A stretch of 64,000 nucleotides of DNA from Leclercia pneumoniae. GTDB taxonomy: Bacteria > Pseudomonadota > Gammaproteobacteria > Enterobacterales > Enterobacteriaceae. The notes below the pieces were generated by a model. The model searched no databases and was not told the DNA's origin. It worked only from the letters and a program-made list of their open reading frames with translations. The position numbers and the translations under genes were made by a program. Below, piece by piece: positions 63,511 through 64,000 of this stretch; the stretch's first letter is position 1; each line of letters opens with the position of its first letter. Where the stretch lies: contig NZ_CP071383.1 in the NCBI RefSeq assembly GCF_017348915.1, positions 1,674,001 to 1,738,000 of the forward strand, written 5' to 3'.

Positions 63511-64000
63511 ATGACTGACAAATTAACTCTCGCCGTCAACCATGCGTTGAATGATGCGCGAATGGCGCGCGCCCGTATGGGGCTGATGGCACCGACGATG
63601 GGGCTGGAAAATAAGCGCCATTCAGCGTGGTGCGAGTATGGTTTCCCTGAGCAGGTCATCTACGAAAACCTTTACGCCCTGTACCGGCGCGGTGGCATAG
63701 CCCACAGTGCAGTTGAGAAGTTGGTGGGCAAGTACTGGCAGACTAACCCGGAAATTATTGTGGGGGATGATGCCGATGAAAGCAAGGATGAGACTGCTTG
63801 GTAGAAGAACACCAAAAAGGTTTTCACAAAGCGCCTATGGCGTGCCTTTGCTGAGGCAGACCGACGCCGCCTGGTCGGACGTTATGCCGGCATCCTGCAG
63901 CACATCAATGATTCCAGAACGTGGGATCAACCCGTTGTTCGTGGTAAGTCACTAAAAAAGGTTACGATCGCATGGGCTGGGTCATTAACAGTCAGCGAGT
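63511..64000 (+). pseudogene. Phage DUF1073 head/portal-type protein, amber-interrupted (partial)
   Basis: 97 aa up to a TAG at 63802-63804, after which the same frame stays open to the window end and continues the protein (KRLWRAFAEADRRRLVGRYA, QHINDSRTWDQPVVRGKSL). The N-terminus MTDKLTLAVNHALNDARMARARMG and WCEYGFPEQVIYENLYALYRRGG are typical of DUF1073 structural (portal-like) proteins of lambdoid prophages. The stop reads as a GAG-to-TAG change in ETAWE. The terminase genes that should precede it are absent. Confidence 0.82.

Larger units (their letters stand above)
57606..64000. mobile_element. Decayed lambdoid prophage (left part; continues past the window)
   Basis: The left limit is placed at the integrase end next to phoP; the exact att site cannot be set because the other end is not in view. 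Order: int (frameshifted), xis, DUF4060-type gene, an unknown, recT (5' truncated) on the minus strand; then a truncated ORF, an HTH protein and small phage genes on the plus strand, an IS3-family element, and an amber-interrupted DUF1073 head/portal gene. No repressor, cro, replication, lysis or terminase genes lie between. This points to large internal deletions. Confidence 0.85.

Overview
The window is chromosomal DNA of a member of the Enterobacteriaceae. Gene order follows the Escherichia coli 24-25 min region almost gene for gene, from the flg operon through rne, the fab cluster, ptsG, ndh, mfd, lol and pot to phoPQ. Protein lengths and catalytic residues match the E. coli/Salmonella orthologues. 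Several details differ from E. coli: an MFS/LysR pair between flgL and rne, the length of RNase E, and a small membrane-protein gene beside comR. I read this as an Enterobacter/Leclercia/Lelliottia-type organism, but the genus is an inference.

Layout. 1-7139: end of flgE, then flgF-flgL (rod, P and L rings, hook-junction proteins). 7219-9484: a divergent MFS transporter and LysR regulator with a palindromic intergenic region. 9529-14878: rne, facing rluC across a long leader region, then maf-2 (yceF). 15019-21221: yceD-rpmF-plsX-fabH-fabD-fabG-acpP-fabF, joining ribosomal protein L32 to phospholipid and fatty-acid synthesis. 21343-25614: pabC-mltG-tmk-holB-tatD. 25912-29667: ptsG and, convergent, fhuE. 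30018-33834: hinT-ycfL-lpoB-thiK-nagZ-ycfP. 34073-38835: ndh, ycfJ, a putative small membrane protein, comR/bhsA and ldtC. 38977-43613: mfd and the acyltransferase gene ycfT. 43882-48821: lolCDE, nagK, cobB. 48857-57540: potABCD, pepT, roxA and phoPQ.

57606-64000: a decayed lambdoid prophage, entered from its integrase end and running off the window. The integrase is frameshifted. recT has lost its 5' end at a junction where the immunity and replication genes should begin. An IS3-family element sits in it without a visible target duplication. The DUF1073-type head/portal gene has an in-frame amber codon. The integrase end lies about 70 bp upstream of phoP on the same strand, so the prophage has replaced the usual DNA upstream of the phoPQ promoter.

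Most of the window is housekeeping DNA. The observations most worth testing are the prophage-phoP junction and the decay events in the prophage. Next are an 18-bp hairpin in the ndh leader, nested palindromes upstream of the small membrane-protein gene, duplicated ComR-operator candidates, paired palindromes upstream of the LysR gene, and a near-leaderless yceD promoter. I found no convincing previously undescribed multi-gene system. There are no tRNA, rRNA or CRISPR features that I can see.
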